A program made the translations under genes and the position numbers. The notes under the pieces are model-generated. The model was not told where the DNA came from, did not search any database, and was given only the letters and a program-made list of their open reading frames with translations. Shown here piece after piece: positions 1 through 6,218 of a DNA stretch of 12,500 bases (positions are counted from its first letter, which is position 1; each line of letters starts with the position of its first letter). This stretch comes from Symbiodinium natans (Eukaryota > Sar > Dinophyceae > Suessiales > Symbiodiniaceae): positions 40,001 through 52,500 of the forward strand of contig CAJNDS010000586.1 in NCBI GenBank assembly GCA_905221605.1, in the 5' to 3' direction.

Positions 1-97
1 GTTTCGGGTTTAGGGTTTGGGGTTTGGGGTTTAGGGTGTGGGGTTTAGGGTTTGGGGTTTCGGGTTTGGGGTCTGGGTTTGGGTCACTTGGCCCCGG
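1..97 (+). repeat. Degenerate interstitial telomere array, G-rich strand
   Basis: Tandem TTTAGGG units are mixed with TTTGGGG, TTTCGGG and TGTGGGG variants. The window starts inside this array, so its left end is unknown. The high variant load suggests an old internal array rather than an active chromosome end. Confidence 0.9.
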
Positions 98-144
98 AGG
101 CTTTGGGTGTCAACAGCAACAAGATGCAGCATCGTGCGCTGATG

Positions 145-312
145 TTACAGAACTTGCAATTCGCACATCTGCTCCAAGACTCCCAGCGATGAGACGTGGC
201 TGCACTTATACTGGATTTGGCTGTGCGTCTTCTTCATATAGCTGATGACCTGCACAGTGGGGGCGAAGATATGGTGCCTGCCAGTGGTCCCTGAGCCTAC
301 TTGGAGGTTCAT
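145..312 (-). other. Exon-like island, 55-codon open frame
   Basis: Within the island at 98-318, the minus strand has an ATG-to-TAA frame of 55 residues (start MNLQVGSGTTGRHH) with many G/C-ending codons. The plus strand is also partly open but is broken by a TGA near 198. No domain is recognised. It sits between two G-rich telomeric arrays and may be a captured gene fragment. Strand and reality of translation are uncertain. Confidence 0.3.
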
Positions 313-318
313 GGGTAG

Positions 319-347
319 TTTAGGGTTAGGGTTTAGGGTTTATAAGT
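319..347 (+). repeat. Short TTTAGGG array
   Basis: A few TTTAGGG units, one shortened to TTAGGG. It separates the first island from the larger one beginning near 348. Confidence 0.85.
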
Positions 348-667
348 ACGGTTGTAATGCTGGTCCTGGTGTGACAGAGTTGGGGATGATAGGATTTCAG
401 ACGGTTTAGATGGCCGGTCGCACGGTCTGTGATGCGATGTGATGAGAAAGGGCAGGTCAAATCATCTTTGAGACACGATCCGTACAACAGCTTTGTTAAA
501 GTTGTACGTATTCGAAGCCGAATGCTAAGCACTCGCGCCGCCAAGACAAAACAGGGGTCGAGGGAGCCTGAAAACCTCCAACGTGGCTTTTCCTGGACTT
601 GAAGACCATCCCGCCAACTGCACCCAATCACCTTACTCCTACCAGCACCAAGGAATACAAAAGGCAA
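326..667 (-). other. Open frame of 113 codons, strand uncertain
   Basis: This is one of the two longest stop-free minus-strand stretches in the window outside the lectin. The reading is not recognised, and its last codons run into telomeric repeat (ending NPKP). A competing plus-strand frame at 393-602 is open for 69 residues and ends in TGA. It contains a plausible stretch (HDPYNSFVKVVRIRSRML) and follows an acceptor-like gatttcag. I cannot decide between the strands. The island is bounded by a G-rich array on the left and a C-rich array on the right, and it is longer than most islands here. Confidence 0.3.
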
Positions 668-678
668 AGCCGAACTTT

Positions 679-759
679 GTTCCTACTAAATACGGGAACC
701 CAGAAAAGTGTTCTTAAAGTTCCTACTAATTACGAACACCCAAAAAGTGCTATTTTAAA
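679..759 (+). repeat. Two-copy 40/41-bp tandem repeat
   Basis: Units 679-718 and 719-759 both begin GTTCCTACTAA and end TTAAA or TTTTAAA, with a shared AAAAGTG block. They differ at several positions. The next bases start a third copy (GTTCAAG) that is not completed. Confidence 0.85.
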
Positions 760-777
760 GTTCAAGTATTGGCTAAG

Positions 778-893
778 TCTAAACCCTGAACCCTGAACCC
801 TGAACCCTAAACCCTAAACCCTAAACCCTAAACCCTAAACCCTAAACCCTAAACCCTAAACCCTAAACCCTAAACCCTAAACCCTAAACCCAA
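778..893 (-). repeat. Telomere-type array, C-rich on plus strand
   Basis: About 16 units of CCCTAAA, with CCCTGAA variants clustered at the left edge and a nearly pure run after that. The orientation is that of a left chromosome end. Confidence 0.96.
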
Positions 894-1002
894 AGTAAGT
901 CAAGCTGGGCCGAGCATCCTGGTCACCAGGGCAGCTGATCGGTGCGTCTACGAGGCCGGGCAGGCCATGCGACATGGTCCACTCCTGCTCGATGCCTTTG
1001 CG
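894..1002. other. Exon-like island between inward-facing arrays
   Basis: About 109 bp of unique, GC-rich DNA is flanked by CCCTAAA on the left and TTTAGGG on the right. It is open on both strands: plus reads ILVTRAADRCVYEAGQAMRH and minus reads RKGIEQEWTMSHGLPGLVDA, both protein-like. No family is recognised. It is probably an exon fragment; the coding strand cannot be chosen by eye. Confidence 0.4.
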
Positions 1003-1169
1003 TTTAGGGTTTAGGGTTTAGGGTTTAGGGTTTAGGGTTTAGGGTTTAGGGTTTAGGGTTTAGGGTTTAGGGTTTCGGGTTTAGGGTTTAGGGTTTAGGG
1101 TTTAGGGTTTAGGGTTAGGGTTTAGGGTTTAGGGTTTGGGGTTTGGGGTTTAGGGTTTAGGGTTTAGGG
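1003..1169 (+). repeat. TTTAGGG array
   Basis: About 23 units, largely pure, with single TTTCGGG, TTAGGG and TTTGGGG variants toward the right. Confidence 0.96.
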
Positions 1170-1317
1170 CTTTTAGGGGTATAAGGAGGGACCCCTAGAC
1201 CTTCATCTGATTCCCCTGAATAACCCTTCTATGCACCTTATATAGTCCCTATATACCTCCTTTAGTCCCTTGATTTGCGCAGTTCCCTCTGGCTTCCAGG
1301 GCCTGTAGGATTCTACA
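1170..1317. other. Non-coding island with terminal hairpin
   Basis: No convincing coding frame is seen. The segment is rich in short pyrimidine tracts (agtccct, acctcct). A perfect 7-bp inverted repeat CCTGTAG/CTACAGG at 1302-1319 forms its right edge and overlaps the first bases of the next array. Confidence 0.5.
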
Positions 1318-1397
1318 GGGTTTAGGGTTTAGGGTTTAGGGTTTAGGGTTTAGGGTTTAGGGTTTAGGGTTTAGGGTTTAGGGTTTAGGGTTTAGGG
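1318..1397 (+). repeat. Pure TTTAGGG array
   Basis: About eleven uninterrupted 7-mers without variants, which suggests recent addition or homogenisation compared with neighbouring arrays. Confidence 0.96.
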
Positions 1398-1415
1398 ATC
1401 CGTCTTCCATTACAG

Positions 1416-1477
1416 GAGAACCCTCACAAGAAGTAGCTGGAATTGAGGGCGAGCCGGATGAGAGCAACAGTGCTTGA
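1416..1477 (+). pseudogene. Possible 3' terminal exon fragment
   Basis: An acceptor-like ccattacag ends at 1415. It is followed by an open frame reading EPSQEVAGIEGEPDESNSA and a TGA at 1475-1477. The acidic, low-complexity C-terminus resembles a real protein end but matches no family I know. The rest of the island to 1526 shows no further coding signal. It lies between a G-rich and a C-rich array, with no upstream exon next to it. Confidence 0.35.
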
Positions 1478-1526
1478 AGGATTCGGAGACATGACAAACC
1501 TTAGAGCCCAGATCCCAAATTGAGGA

Positions 1527-1654
1527 CCCCTAAGCCCTAAACCCTAAACCCTAGACCCTAAACCCTAAACCCTAGACCCTAAACCCTATAAAGCCCTAAC
1601 CCTAAACCCTAAACCCTAAACCCTAAACCCTAAACCCTAAACCCTACCCTATAA
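1527..1654 (-). repeat. CCCTAAA array with variants
   Basis: CCCTAAA units with CCCTAGA variants and two interruptions by ataaagcc. The duplicated ataaagcc at about 1588 and 1651 marks internal rearrangement of the array edge. Confidence 0.93.
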
Positions 1655-1778
1655 AGCCAGAAAAGCAGGCCCAGGAGCGCTGGGAGCAATCAACCTCCTC
1701 GACGCGGCCGCGGCCGCGCGCTTCCAGGCACTTGTTGCCACTGGTCTTCTTGATGGTCCTCTGTTTACGTGGGTTTAG
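1653..1778 (+). other. Exon-like island, alanine-rich frame
   Basis: The plus frame runs from the array edge to a TAG at 1776-1778. It includes AGPGALGAINLLDAAAAARF and then QALVATGLLDGPLFTWV. The five-alanine run is encoded by the palindromic gcggccgcggccgcg. A minus frame is open as well, but the plus reading looks more natural. It has CCCTAAA on the left and octameric TTTAGGGG on the right. No family recognised. Confidence 0.38.
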
Positions 1779-2065
1779 GGTTTAGGGGTTTAGGGGTTTA
1801 GGGGTTTAGGGGTTTAGGGGTTTAGGGGTTTAGGGGTTTAGGGGTTTTAGGGGTTTAGGGGTTTAGGGGTTTTAGGGGCTTTAGGGGTTTAGGGGTTTAG
1901 GGGTTTTAGGGTTTTAGGGTTTTAGGGGTTTAGGGGTTTAGGGGCTTAGGGGTTTAGGGGTTTAGGGGTTTAGGGGCCTAGGGGTTTAGGGGTTAAGATT
2001 TAGGGGCTTAGGGTTTTAGGATTTGGGGTTTTAGGATGTCGGGTTGAAGGTTTTCAGGTTTAGGG
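1771..2065 (+). repeat. Octamer-variant telomere array (TTTAGGGG)
   Basis: After two canonical units the array shifts to TTTAGGGG, with TTTTAGGGG, GCTTAGGGG and GCCTAGGGG variants, and decays toward the right edge. This extra-G form is shared with the large array at 3679-4249. Confidence 0.95.
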
Positions 2066-2189
2066 TTTCAGGGTCTGAGCGCTTACCACTTTAAACAGAC
2101 CTTACGGGTTGTTGATGCACCTGCGGAAAAGTAGGCCTGGTGCTGGACCCCGGAAACCTGGAGAACCTCCAACACACGGGCACCTCATC
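2066..2189. other. Island with weak coding signal
   Basis: No strong frame. On the minus strand, a pyrimidine-rich acceptor-like cctacttttccgcag is followed by a short open stretch (VHQQPVRSV) that ends in a stop. It could be an intron/exon edge fragment; little more can be said. Confidence 0.25.
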
Positions 2190-2478
2190 CCTAAACCCTT
2201 AACCCTACACCCTAAACCCGTAAACCCCGAAACCCTAAACCCTAAGCCCCTAAACCCCCAAACACCCTAAACCCTAAACACCCTAAAATTCCTAAACACC
2301 CCAAAAATCTAAACACTCTAAAAGTCCTAAACGCCCTAAACCCCAAACACCCTAAAAACCCAAACGCCCTAGACCCTAAACACCCTAAACCCCAAACACC
2401 CTAAACCCCAAACACCCTAAAAACCCTAAACACCCTAAAAACCCTAAACACCCTAAACCCTAAACCCAGACCCTAAAG
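2190..2478 (-). repeat. Degenerate 9-mer telomere-like array
   Basis: Mostly CACCCTAAA, CCCCAAACA and CCCTAAAAA style units, so the period drifts between 7 and 10. It looks like a diverged CCCTAAA array in which a CA or AA insertion was amplified. Confidence 0.88.
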
Positions 2479-2550
2479 GGCCCAACAGGTGAGGCGCTTC
2501 TTGTCGGAGTCGTATTTCCAGTCGTTTGGCAGGGTGTGCGGACTTCTCCT
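2473..2550 (-). other. Exon-like island fragment
   Basis: The minus frame after a TGA at 2551-2553 reads SPHTLPNDWKYDSDKKRLTC and stops at TAG where it meets the telomeric array. The charged, aromatic-rich composition is protein-like. No family recognised. Island limits are about 2479-2567, with C-rich array left and G-rich array right. Confidence 0.33.
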
Positions 2551-2567
2551 TCACTTAGAGGGTTCTG

Positions 2568-2601
2568 GAGGGTTTAGGGTTTAGGGTTTAGGGTTTAGGG
2601 T
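2568..2601 (+). repeat. Short TTTAGGG array
   Basis: Four to five pure units following ggttctggag. Confidence 0.93.
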
Positions 2602-2799
2602 TCTTCGTGGAGGGGGGTTGATGGGGGGTAGGTACCCAGGGACCCTTGGGGAACTTTAGGGAAGCTTCGGGAGTCTTAGGGAGCAGTGGGGAGGACAAGG
2701 GAACCTTGAACCCCCCCCCCCTTCCCTGAAAAATCGCATGATAGCTGCTACAAGGAGGGGCCCCCCCTAGTTGTGCCCCCCCTAGTTGTAAGTAGAGTG
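2602..2799. other. G/C-tract-rich spacer
   Basis: No gene seen. It contains purine-rich ttaggga-like steps, an 11-C run at 2711-2721, and a direct repeat of GCCCCCCCTAGTTGT near 2760-2789. It precedes the 72-bp tandem repeat. Confidence 0.6.
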
Positions 2800-2943
2800 T
2801 TAAGGACCCTAGATTGGGTTATAAGGATCCTAACTTAGGTTATAGGTCCCTTAACTCTACCTAGTATAGTTTTAAGGACCCTAGATTGGGTTATAAGGAT
2901 CCTAGCTTAGGTTATAGGTCCCTTAACTATACCTAGTATGGTT
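2800..2943 (+). repeat. 72-bp tandem repeat, two units
   Basis: Units 2800-2871 and 2872-2943 are nearly identical, beginning TTAAGGACCCTAGATTGGG. Each contains a 34-bp core (2820-2853 and 2892-2925) that recurs in reverse orientation at 10133-10166 and 10327-10360. One A/G difference separates the second core from the other three. It is a dispersed non-coding element rather than a local satellite. Confidence 0.92.
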
Positions 2944-3168
2944 TCCTCCCTCAAGGATCCCTAAACTTCACCGGGGCTTGGCAAGTTTTTGGGGGGGCCG
3001 GCGTGGTGGATGGGAAGACTGTGACTCAGAGTTTCGGGGAGTCACCCTGAAAACCCCAAAAACACTTAAAAACCGGACAAGAAATCCTTAAAACAAACCC
3101 TTAAACACCCTGAAAAACCCGTTTGAGGGGGGGGACTCCGCGTAAAATATGGGGGCCTTAATGACTAG
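2944..3168. other. Non-coding spacer
   Basis: About 225 bp with G tracts near 2989 and 3127 and A/C-rich sequence in the middle. I see no coding frame, no clear inverted-repeat element, and no telomeric array. Confidence 0.6.
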
Positions 3169-3186
3169 AATAGGGTTTTGTGGGGC

Positions 3187-3303
3187 ATGCGGACCGAAGT
3201 CTGTGCGATGAAGGTGAAACAGAGTGTTTTGTACACGCACGAGAATACCATTCAAGACTCATACTTAGGATGTGAAGAATGCATGGTAAAGAAGCCTCAA
3301 TAG
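3187..3303 (+). other. Short ATG-initiated frame, 38 codons
   Basis: ATG to TAG, reading MRTEVCAMKVKQSVLYTHEN and then a Cys-containing tail ending CMVKKPQ. The frame stays open a little upstream to a TAG at 3166. Not recognised, and A/T-rich compared with the other islands. An overlapping 84-codon frame at 3279-3533 runs through an A14 tract and into telomeric repeat, so I discount it. Confidence 0.22.
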
Positions 3304-3518
3304 CAACGAAAGAGTTGTATAGGGTTTTGTGGGTTACTATAGTACAAGTACGAAGGGACCATAAGGGAATACTAACTATTAGTAACTATTCCGACCCCTA
3401 TAGTATACTTCGCAGCTCGGAAAAAAAAAAAAAACCTAAAAAAACCCAACAAAACCCCAAAAACCTAAAACCTCTAGACCCGTTCGGGGGGCACTCCAGG
3501 TACACATCTCCCGAGCTC
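3304..3518. other. A/T-rich spacer with hairpin and A14 tract
   Basis: A short imperfect hairpin lies at 3365-3393 (ACTAA/TTAGT stem inside GGAAT/ATTCC). A 20-nt stretch ending tatacttcgcag at 3396-3415 recurs at 3563-3582. An uninterrupted A14 lies at 3421-3434. No confident gene. Confidence 0.5.
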
Positions 3519-3567
3519 AACCCTAAACCCTAAACCCAAAACCCTAAACCCTAAACCCTAAACCCTA
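3519..3567 (-). repeat. CCCTAAA array
   Basis: Six to seven units with one shortened interruption. It runs directly into the second copy of the tatacttcgcag motif. Confidence 0.93.
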
Positions 3568-3573
3568 TTGTAT

Positions 3574-3672
3574 ACTTCGCAGCCCTGGGGGCCTCAGCTT
3601 GAAGCTGCTCCCGCCCCCCGAGGGCTCCACGGTGATCTGCTGGGCATCCGAGTCCTCGGAGCCGCCGAGAAC
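3574..3672 (-). other. Exon-like island, Ser/Gly-rich frame
   Basis: After a TGA at 3673-3675 the minus frame is open for 33 codons, reading GSEDSDAQQITVEPSGGGSS and then FKLRPPGLRS, with most codons ending in G or C. A plus frame is also open but less natural. The segment is probably part of an exon of an unrecognised protein. CCCTAAA lies on its left and the large G-rich array on its right. Confidence 0.42.
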
Positions 3673-3678
3673 TCAACA

Positions 3679-4249
3679 GGGTTTAGGGTTTAGGGTTTAG
3701 GTAGGGTTTAGGGTTTAGGTAGGGTTTAGGGGTTTAGGGGTTTAGGGGTTTAGGGGTTTAGGGGTTTAGGGGTTTAGGGGTTTAGGGGTTTAGGGGTATA
3801 GGGGTTTAGGGGTTTAGGGGTTAAGGGGTTTAGGGGTTTAGGGGTTTAGGGGTTTAGGGGTTTAGGGGTTTAGGGGTTGAGGGGTTGAGGGGTTGAGGGG
3901 TTTAGGGGTCTAGGGGAGGGGGGGTCTAGGGGTCTAGGGGTAGGGGTCTAGGGGTTAGGGGTCTAGGGGTATAGGGGTCTAGGGGTCTAGGGGTCTAGGG
4001 GTCTAGGGGTCTTAGGGGTTAGGGTTAGGGGTTAGGGGGTTTAGGGGGTTAGGGGGTTAGGGGGTTAGGGGGTTAGGGGGTTAGGGGGTTAGGGGGGGGT
4101 TAGGGGGTTAGGGGGTTAGGGGGTTAGGGGGTTTAGGGGGTTAGGGGGTTAGGGGTTTAGGGGTTTAGGGGTTTAGGGGTTTAGGGGTTTAGGGGTTTAG
4201 GGGTTTAGGGGTTTAGGGGTTTAGGGGTTTAGGGGTTTAGGGGTTTAGG
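3679..4249 (+). repeat. Large 571-bp G-rich telomere-variant array
   Basis: The longest array in the window is organised in blocks: canonical TTTAGGG first, then TTTAGGGG, a short TTGAGGGG run (about 3885-3900), TCTAGGGG (about 3903-4015), TTAGGGGG (about 4025-4150), and TTTAGGGG again to the end. Block structure points to local amplification of variant units. Four-to-five-G runs give strong G-quadruplex potential on the plus strand. Confidence 0.96.
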
Positions 4250-4250
4250 T

Positions 4251-4350
4251 TGGGATGTTCCCCCCTTATACTACCAATCCTTCATGGGGATGATAGTACC
4301 CCCTATTGTAATCCCTATGAAGGACTGTTAGTATAAGGGGGAACATCCCA
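4251..4350. mobile_element. 100-bp terminal-inverted-repeat foldback element
   Basis: Exactly 100 bp with near-perfect inverted ends of about 39 bp. The left end starts TGGGATGTTCCCCCCTTATA and the right end is its reverse complement, ending GAACATCCCA. It has no coding capacity, so it resembles a MITE. Related sequence forms a three-unit array at 8976-9214. No obvious target duplication is seen; the left edge touches the telomeric array directly. Confidence 0.85.
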
Positions 4351-4450
4351 AATAACAGTACAATACGGGAACAGACAGAGTAAAAAACAAATGCAAGAAT
4401 ATAATGCTAACAATAGAACAAGATAAGAATAGAATGAATAAGCTACTACC
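4351..4450. other. A-rich spacer
   Basis: About 100 bp of A-rich sequence (repeated aagaat/aataga-like words) with no coding frame. It lies between the foldback element and a C-rich array. Confidence 0.55.
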
Positions 4451-4548
4451 TTAAACCCTAAACCCCAAACCCCAAACCCCAAACCCTAAAACCTAAACCC
4501 TAAACCCTAGACCCTAAACCCTAAACACGAAAAAAAACCCTAAGCCCT
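4451..4548 (-). repeat. CCCTAAA array with CCCCAAA variants
   Basis: Canonical units plus CCCCAAA, CCTAAAA and CCCTAGA variants, breaking down at the right edge (aaacacgaaaaaaaccc). Confidence 0.92.
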
Positions 4549-4648
4549 AAAAATACAAGGGACCGGCAGCTCTAGAGATGTGCCAGTGATTGGCGTCTAA
4601 ATGGGCCTGCAAACGGCTCCCATTAGGCCCGAAACATCACGAGCCACG
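4549..4648. other. 100-bp island, weak coding signal
   Basis: Unique sequence between inward-facing arrays. The minus strand has an acceptor-like gccgtttgcag, but the following frame soon stops. No product recognised. Confidence 0.3.
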
Positions 4649-4680
4649 GTTTAGGGTTTAGGGTTTAGGGTTTAGGGTTT
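4649..4680 (+). repeat. Short TTTAGGG array
   Basis: Four to five pure units ahead of the lectin-bearing region. Confidence 0.93.
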
Positions 4681-4853
4681 GAAGAATGCTTGAGCAAGTG
4701 CAGTAAGACATGCACCTGAAACCAAGAAATGCGATACCCGTGTCGAACCGTGACCCCTTTTGCACACGCATCTGCGCTGACCTCGTATGCCAAAAGGCTG
4801 GGGTAAAGAGTCACTTTCAACAAACAGGTGTCTTCACTGACCCACATACACAT
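4681..4853 (-). other. Unrecognised open stretch
   Basis: Minus frame open for about 57 codons before entering telomeric repeat. It includes MCMWVSEDTCLLKVTLYPSL and a downstream aromatic/His-rich part. It starts exactly where the foldback element at 4854-4956 ends. It is downstream of the lectin on the same strand but shows no lectin motif. Coding status uncertain. Confidence 0.25.
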
Positions 4854-4956
4854 GGGGGTTTATGAAAATAGGAGACCCCCAATATAGATCCCCAAATAGT
4901 AGGATCCCTGTATAAAAAGGACCCCCAATAAGGTACCTCTAATCTCGGAAACCCCC
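4854..4956. mobile_element. 103-bp foldback element
   Basis: Inverted ends GGGGGTTT and AAACCCCC bound a 103-bp segment with internal steps of cccccaata and ggatccctgta. Allowing a 2-bp gap, the inverted ends extend outward as ACAT. It encodes nothing and is close in size to the foldbacks at 4251, 5706 and 5934, but unrelated in sequence. Confidence is moderate because the perfect terminal repeat is short. Confidence 0.5.
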
Positions 4957-5108
4957 AAATGTTTCCTGGCCGATGTTTGGTCCCTCTTTCATGCAAAGCG
5001 ACTGTGCAGTCAAGGTGAAGGGCCATGGTAAAGGCATTGCCCGGCCTCTCTTCTCGCACCTCGGAAGGATTTTGGGTGAAAGGTACCCGCCGTGAGACTG
5101 CATCTCTG
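4957..5108. other. Sequence downstream of lectin stop
   Basis: The likely 3' flank of the lectin gene. A minus frame is open across it (for example AQEVVTEMQSHGGYLSPKIL), but it starts out of frame with the lectin stop and has no recognised domain. It may be untranslated sequence or another fragment. Confidence 0.3.
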
Positions 5109-5578
5109 TCACAACTTCCTGAGCCCAATTGCATGGCAAGAGTCGAACTGTTGATTCGTGTTGAAGTGACAATCATGCACATAGAGGTTCCCTTTCTTAT
5201 TGTTGCCATCAGAGCCGGTACCTGTCCTGTCCAGGCATCGATGGTCCTTCTCGCTGCGGATGGCCTTCGTGTCCTCATCAAAGTACCACTTCTGGTTCTC
5301 GCCGTCGTGGCACTCGTGCATGTAGACGTTATCGGTGCCGTCCATGCTGTAATCCAAGCACTTGTGGTCGCGCAGTGTGAAGATGTTCCTACACTCCCCT
5401 CTTAACCTCAAGAAAAATAATACTTTCAATATCCTCTTGGGTTTTATATAAACAATGATAAAAAACTCCCAAGGGGATATAGGTTCCCATCCAGCATGTA
5501 CCACAGCTGGTTGTTCGAGGTGTGGCAGCTATGCACATAAACGTTTCTCCTCGGTGCGATGATGAACTCATCGGGCCC
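5109..5578 (-). CDS. R-type (ricin-B-type) lectin domain, 3' part of gene, two exons
   Basis: The protein binds carbohydrate through a three-lobed beta-trefoil domain, a fold found as a module in many secreted or glycosidase/glycosyltransferase proteins. Two exons are read: 5487-5578 and 5109-5388, joined in frame across a 98-bp intron. Exon 1 holds NVYVHSC and the first Q-x-W (NNQLW). Exon 2 holds HKCLDYS, NVYMHECHDGENQKW (second Q-x-W), HRCLDRT, NLYVHDCHFNTNQQF (third repeat, with Phe for Trp), then a short tail and TGA at 5109-5111. About 123 residues are visible. The first repeat lacks its CLD part, and there is no start or signal peptide, so exons upstream are missing or lie beyond 5578. 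This is a binding domain only: no toxin catalytic chain is present. Its parent protein is unknown. Confidence 0.8.
5389..5486 (-). other. 98-bp intron in lectin gene, GA-AG boundary, GGAAC direct repeats
   Basis: The minus-strand sequence GGAAC occurs at both exon edges (exon 1 end ctggatGGAAC read with ggg, and exon 2 start gtaGGAACatcttc). Removing one copy plus the intervening DNA joins LDGN directly to IFTLRDHKCLDY in frame, giving W-to-CLD spacing close to that of the next lectin repeat. The only boundary ending in AG makes the intron start GAACC and end GTGTAG. Inside, ATATCCCCTTGGG and CCCAAGAGGATAT form an imperfect inverted repeat. Unspliced, the frame stops. Without removal the lectin would be broken. 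Confidence 0.65.
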
Positions 5579-5705
5579 TCAACCCGAAACCCTCGAAGGC
5601 ACAGTCCCAAATATGATCCAACAAGGCTATACTCCCCTCAGAACCTTAGTCATCATATTAAATATAGATGATCCAATACAGGACCAGATGGCCCAGGTAG
5701 TCTTA
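5579..5705. other. Probable intronic or repeat-derived sequence upstream of lectin exon
   Basis: On the minus strand this holds GAGGGGAGTATAG (5627-5639), almost identical to the last 13 bases of the lectin intron, and a direct repeat TTGGATCAT on either side of it. The words atcatatt and atagatgat form a partial inverted repeat. It may be another intron of the same kind; I cannot place its exon limits. Confidence 0.4.
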
Positions 5706-5806
5706 TACCCAGACCCCTGGCAGGATCCAAAACATGACCCCCATTGGGTCATTCTTAGGAACACTTAAGGGGATCTACTTTTTGGATCCTCCCAGGGGTC
5801 TGGGTA
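5706..5806. mobile_element. 101-bp TIR foldback element
   Basis: Inverted ends TACCCAGACCCCTGGCAGGA and its near-exact reverse complement at 5784-5806 (one mismatch). If TA is the duplicated target, the element proper starts CCCAGACC. Its interior contains a 34-bp segment (5743-5776) that recurs in opposite orientation at 10197-10230 with one difference. Non-coding and MITE-like. Confidence 0.85.
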
Positions 5807-5911
5807 GAGAGGTGCCAGATTTCTTCTGAGCGTCGCGGAATTCCCAGAGTCGTCCATACACCCAGATGTGCTTTGGTCGATGAGTCTCCATGGAATGATG
5901 CGATTGATGCC
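5807..5911 (-). other. Exon-like fragment
   Basis: The minus frame is open across the island, reading METHRPKHIWVYGRLWEFRD and then AQKKSGTS before entering the foldback element. A plus frame is open too. It lies upstream of the lectin on the same strand and could be an earlier exon of that gene, but it has no recognised lectin motif. Confidence 0.35.
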
Positions 5912-5933
5912 TTAGGGCTTAGGGCTTGGGGTT
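5912..5933 (+). repeat. Short degenerate telomere-like stretch
   Basis: CTTAGGG-like units (ttagggcttagggcttggggttt) immediately left of a foldback element; too short and altered to call a full array. Confidence 0.7.
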
Positions 5934-6040
5934 TACTAATTGCTCAAGAACCCCAAGAGAATAACAAACAATAATCCCTATATTACCCTTAGTAAGGAAG
6001 AACATTTTCCTTTTTTGGGGGGTCTTATAAGCAATTAGTA
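5934..6040. mobile_element. 107-bp foldback element
   Basis: Ends are TACTAATTGC and GCAATTAGTA, a perfect 10-bp inverted repeat, with further imperfect pairing (AGAACCCC with GGGGGGTCTT). A TA target duplication is possible. Telomere-like sequence touches both sides (ggggttt on the left, ctttagggttgaggg on the right), so it appears to sit inside a short array. Non-coding. Confidence 0.75.
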
Positions 6041-6060
6041 CTTTAGGGTTGAGGGTTGAG

Positions 6061-6218
6061 ACTCTACCCTTCTGACTCTGACCGCAGCTGGGCGTCTCAT
6101 GCACGTCCCCTCGCTCACGCTTGTGATCGTGACAGCACCCGGCACCGGGATCGTCTTGGCAGAAGTGCACAAGCGGCTCACAGCGTTTTTCCGGCTTTCC
6201 AAAAACCTCTAGATGTCG
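6061..6218 (-). other. Cysteine-rich exon-like frame
   Basis: The minus frame is open from 6218 through the island and on through the foldback. The unique part includes KPEKRCEPLVHFCQDDPG, then a Cys-Cys pair and HKRERGDVHETPSCG. Five cysteines in about 35 residues suggest a disulfide-rich or metal-binding extracellular segment, but I do not recognise a family. It is on the same strand as the lectin and upstream of it. No start codon is evident; the C-rich array begins at its upstream edge. Confidence 0.38.

Noticed and set aside
24-245. 73-codon plus-strand frame with Gly/Phe/Leu start
   Set aside because: The first half is translated telomeric repeat, which is stop-free by composition in this frame.
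3279-3533. 84-codon plus-strand frame
   Set aside because: It runs through an A14 tract (poly-Lys) and into telomeric repeat, so its openness is composition-driven.
5025-5405. 126-codon plus-strand open frame
   Set aside because: It is antisense to the lectin exon, which has clear Q-x-W and CLD motifs on the minus strand.
5109-5578. Ricin-like toxin gene
   Set aside because: Only the carbohydrate-binding beta-trefoil is present. No ribosome-inactivating chain is seen, and this module is common in non-toxic proteins.
5559-5768. 69-codon plus-strand frame
   Set aside because: It covers lectin exon antisense, probable intronic sequence and half of a foldback element, with no protein character of its own.
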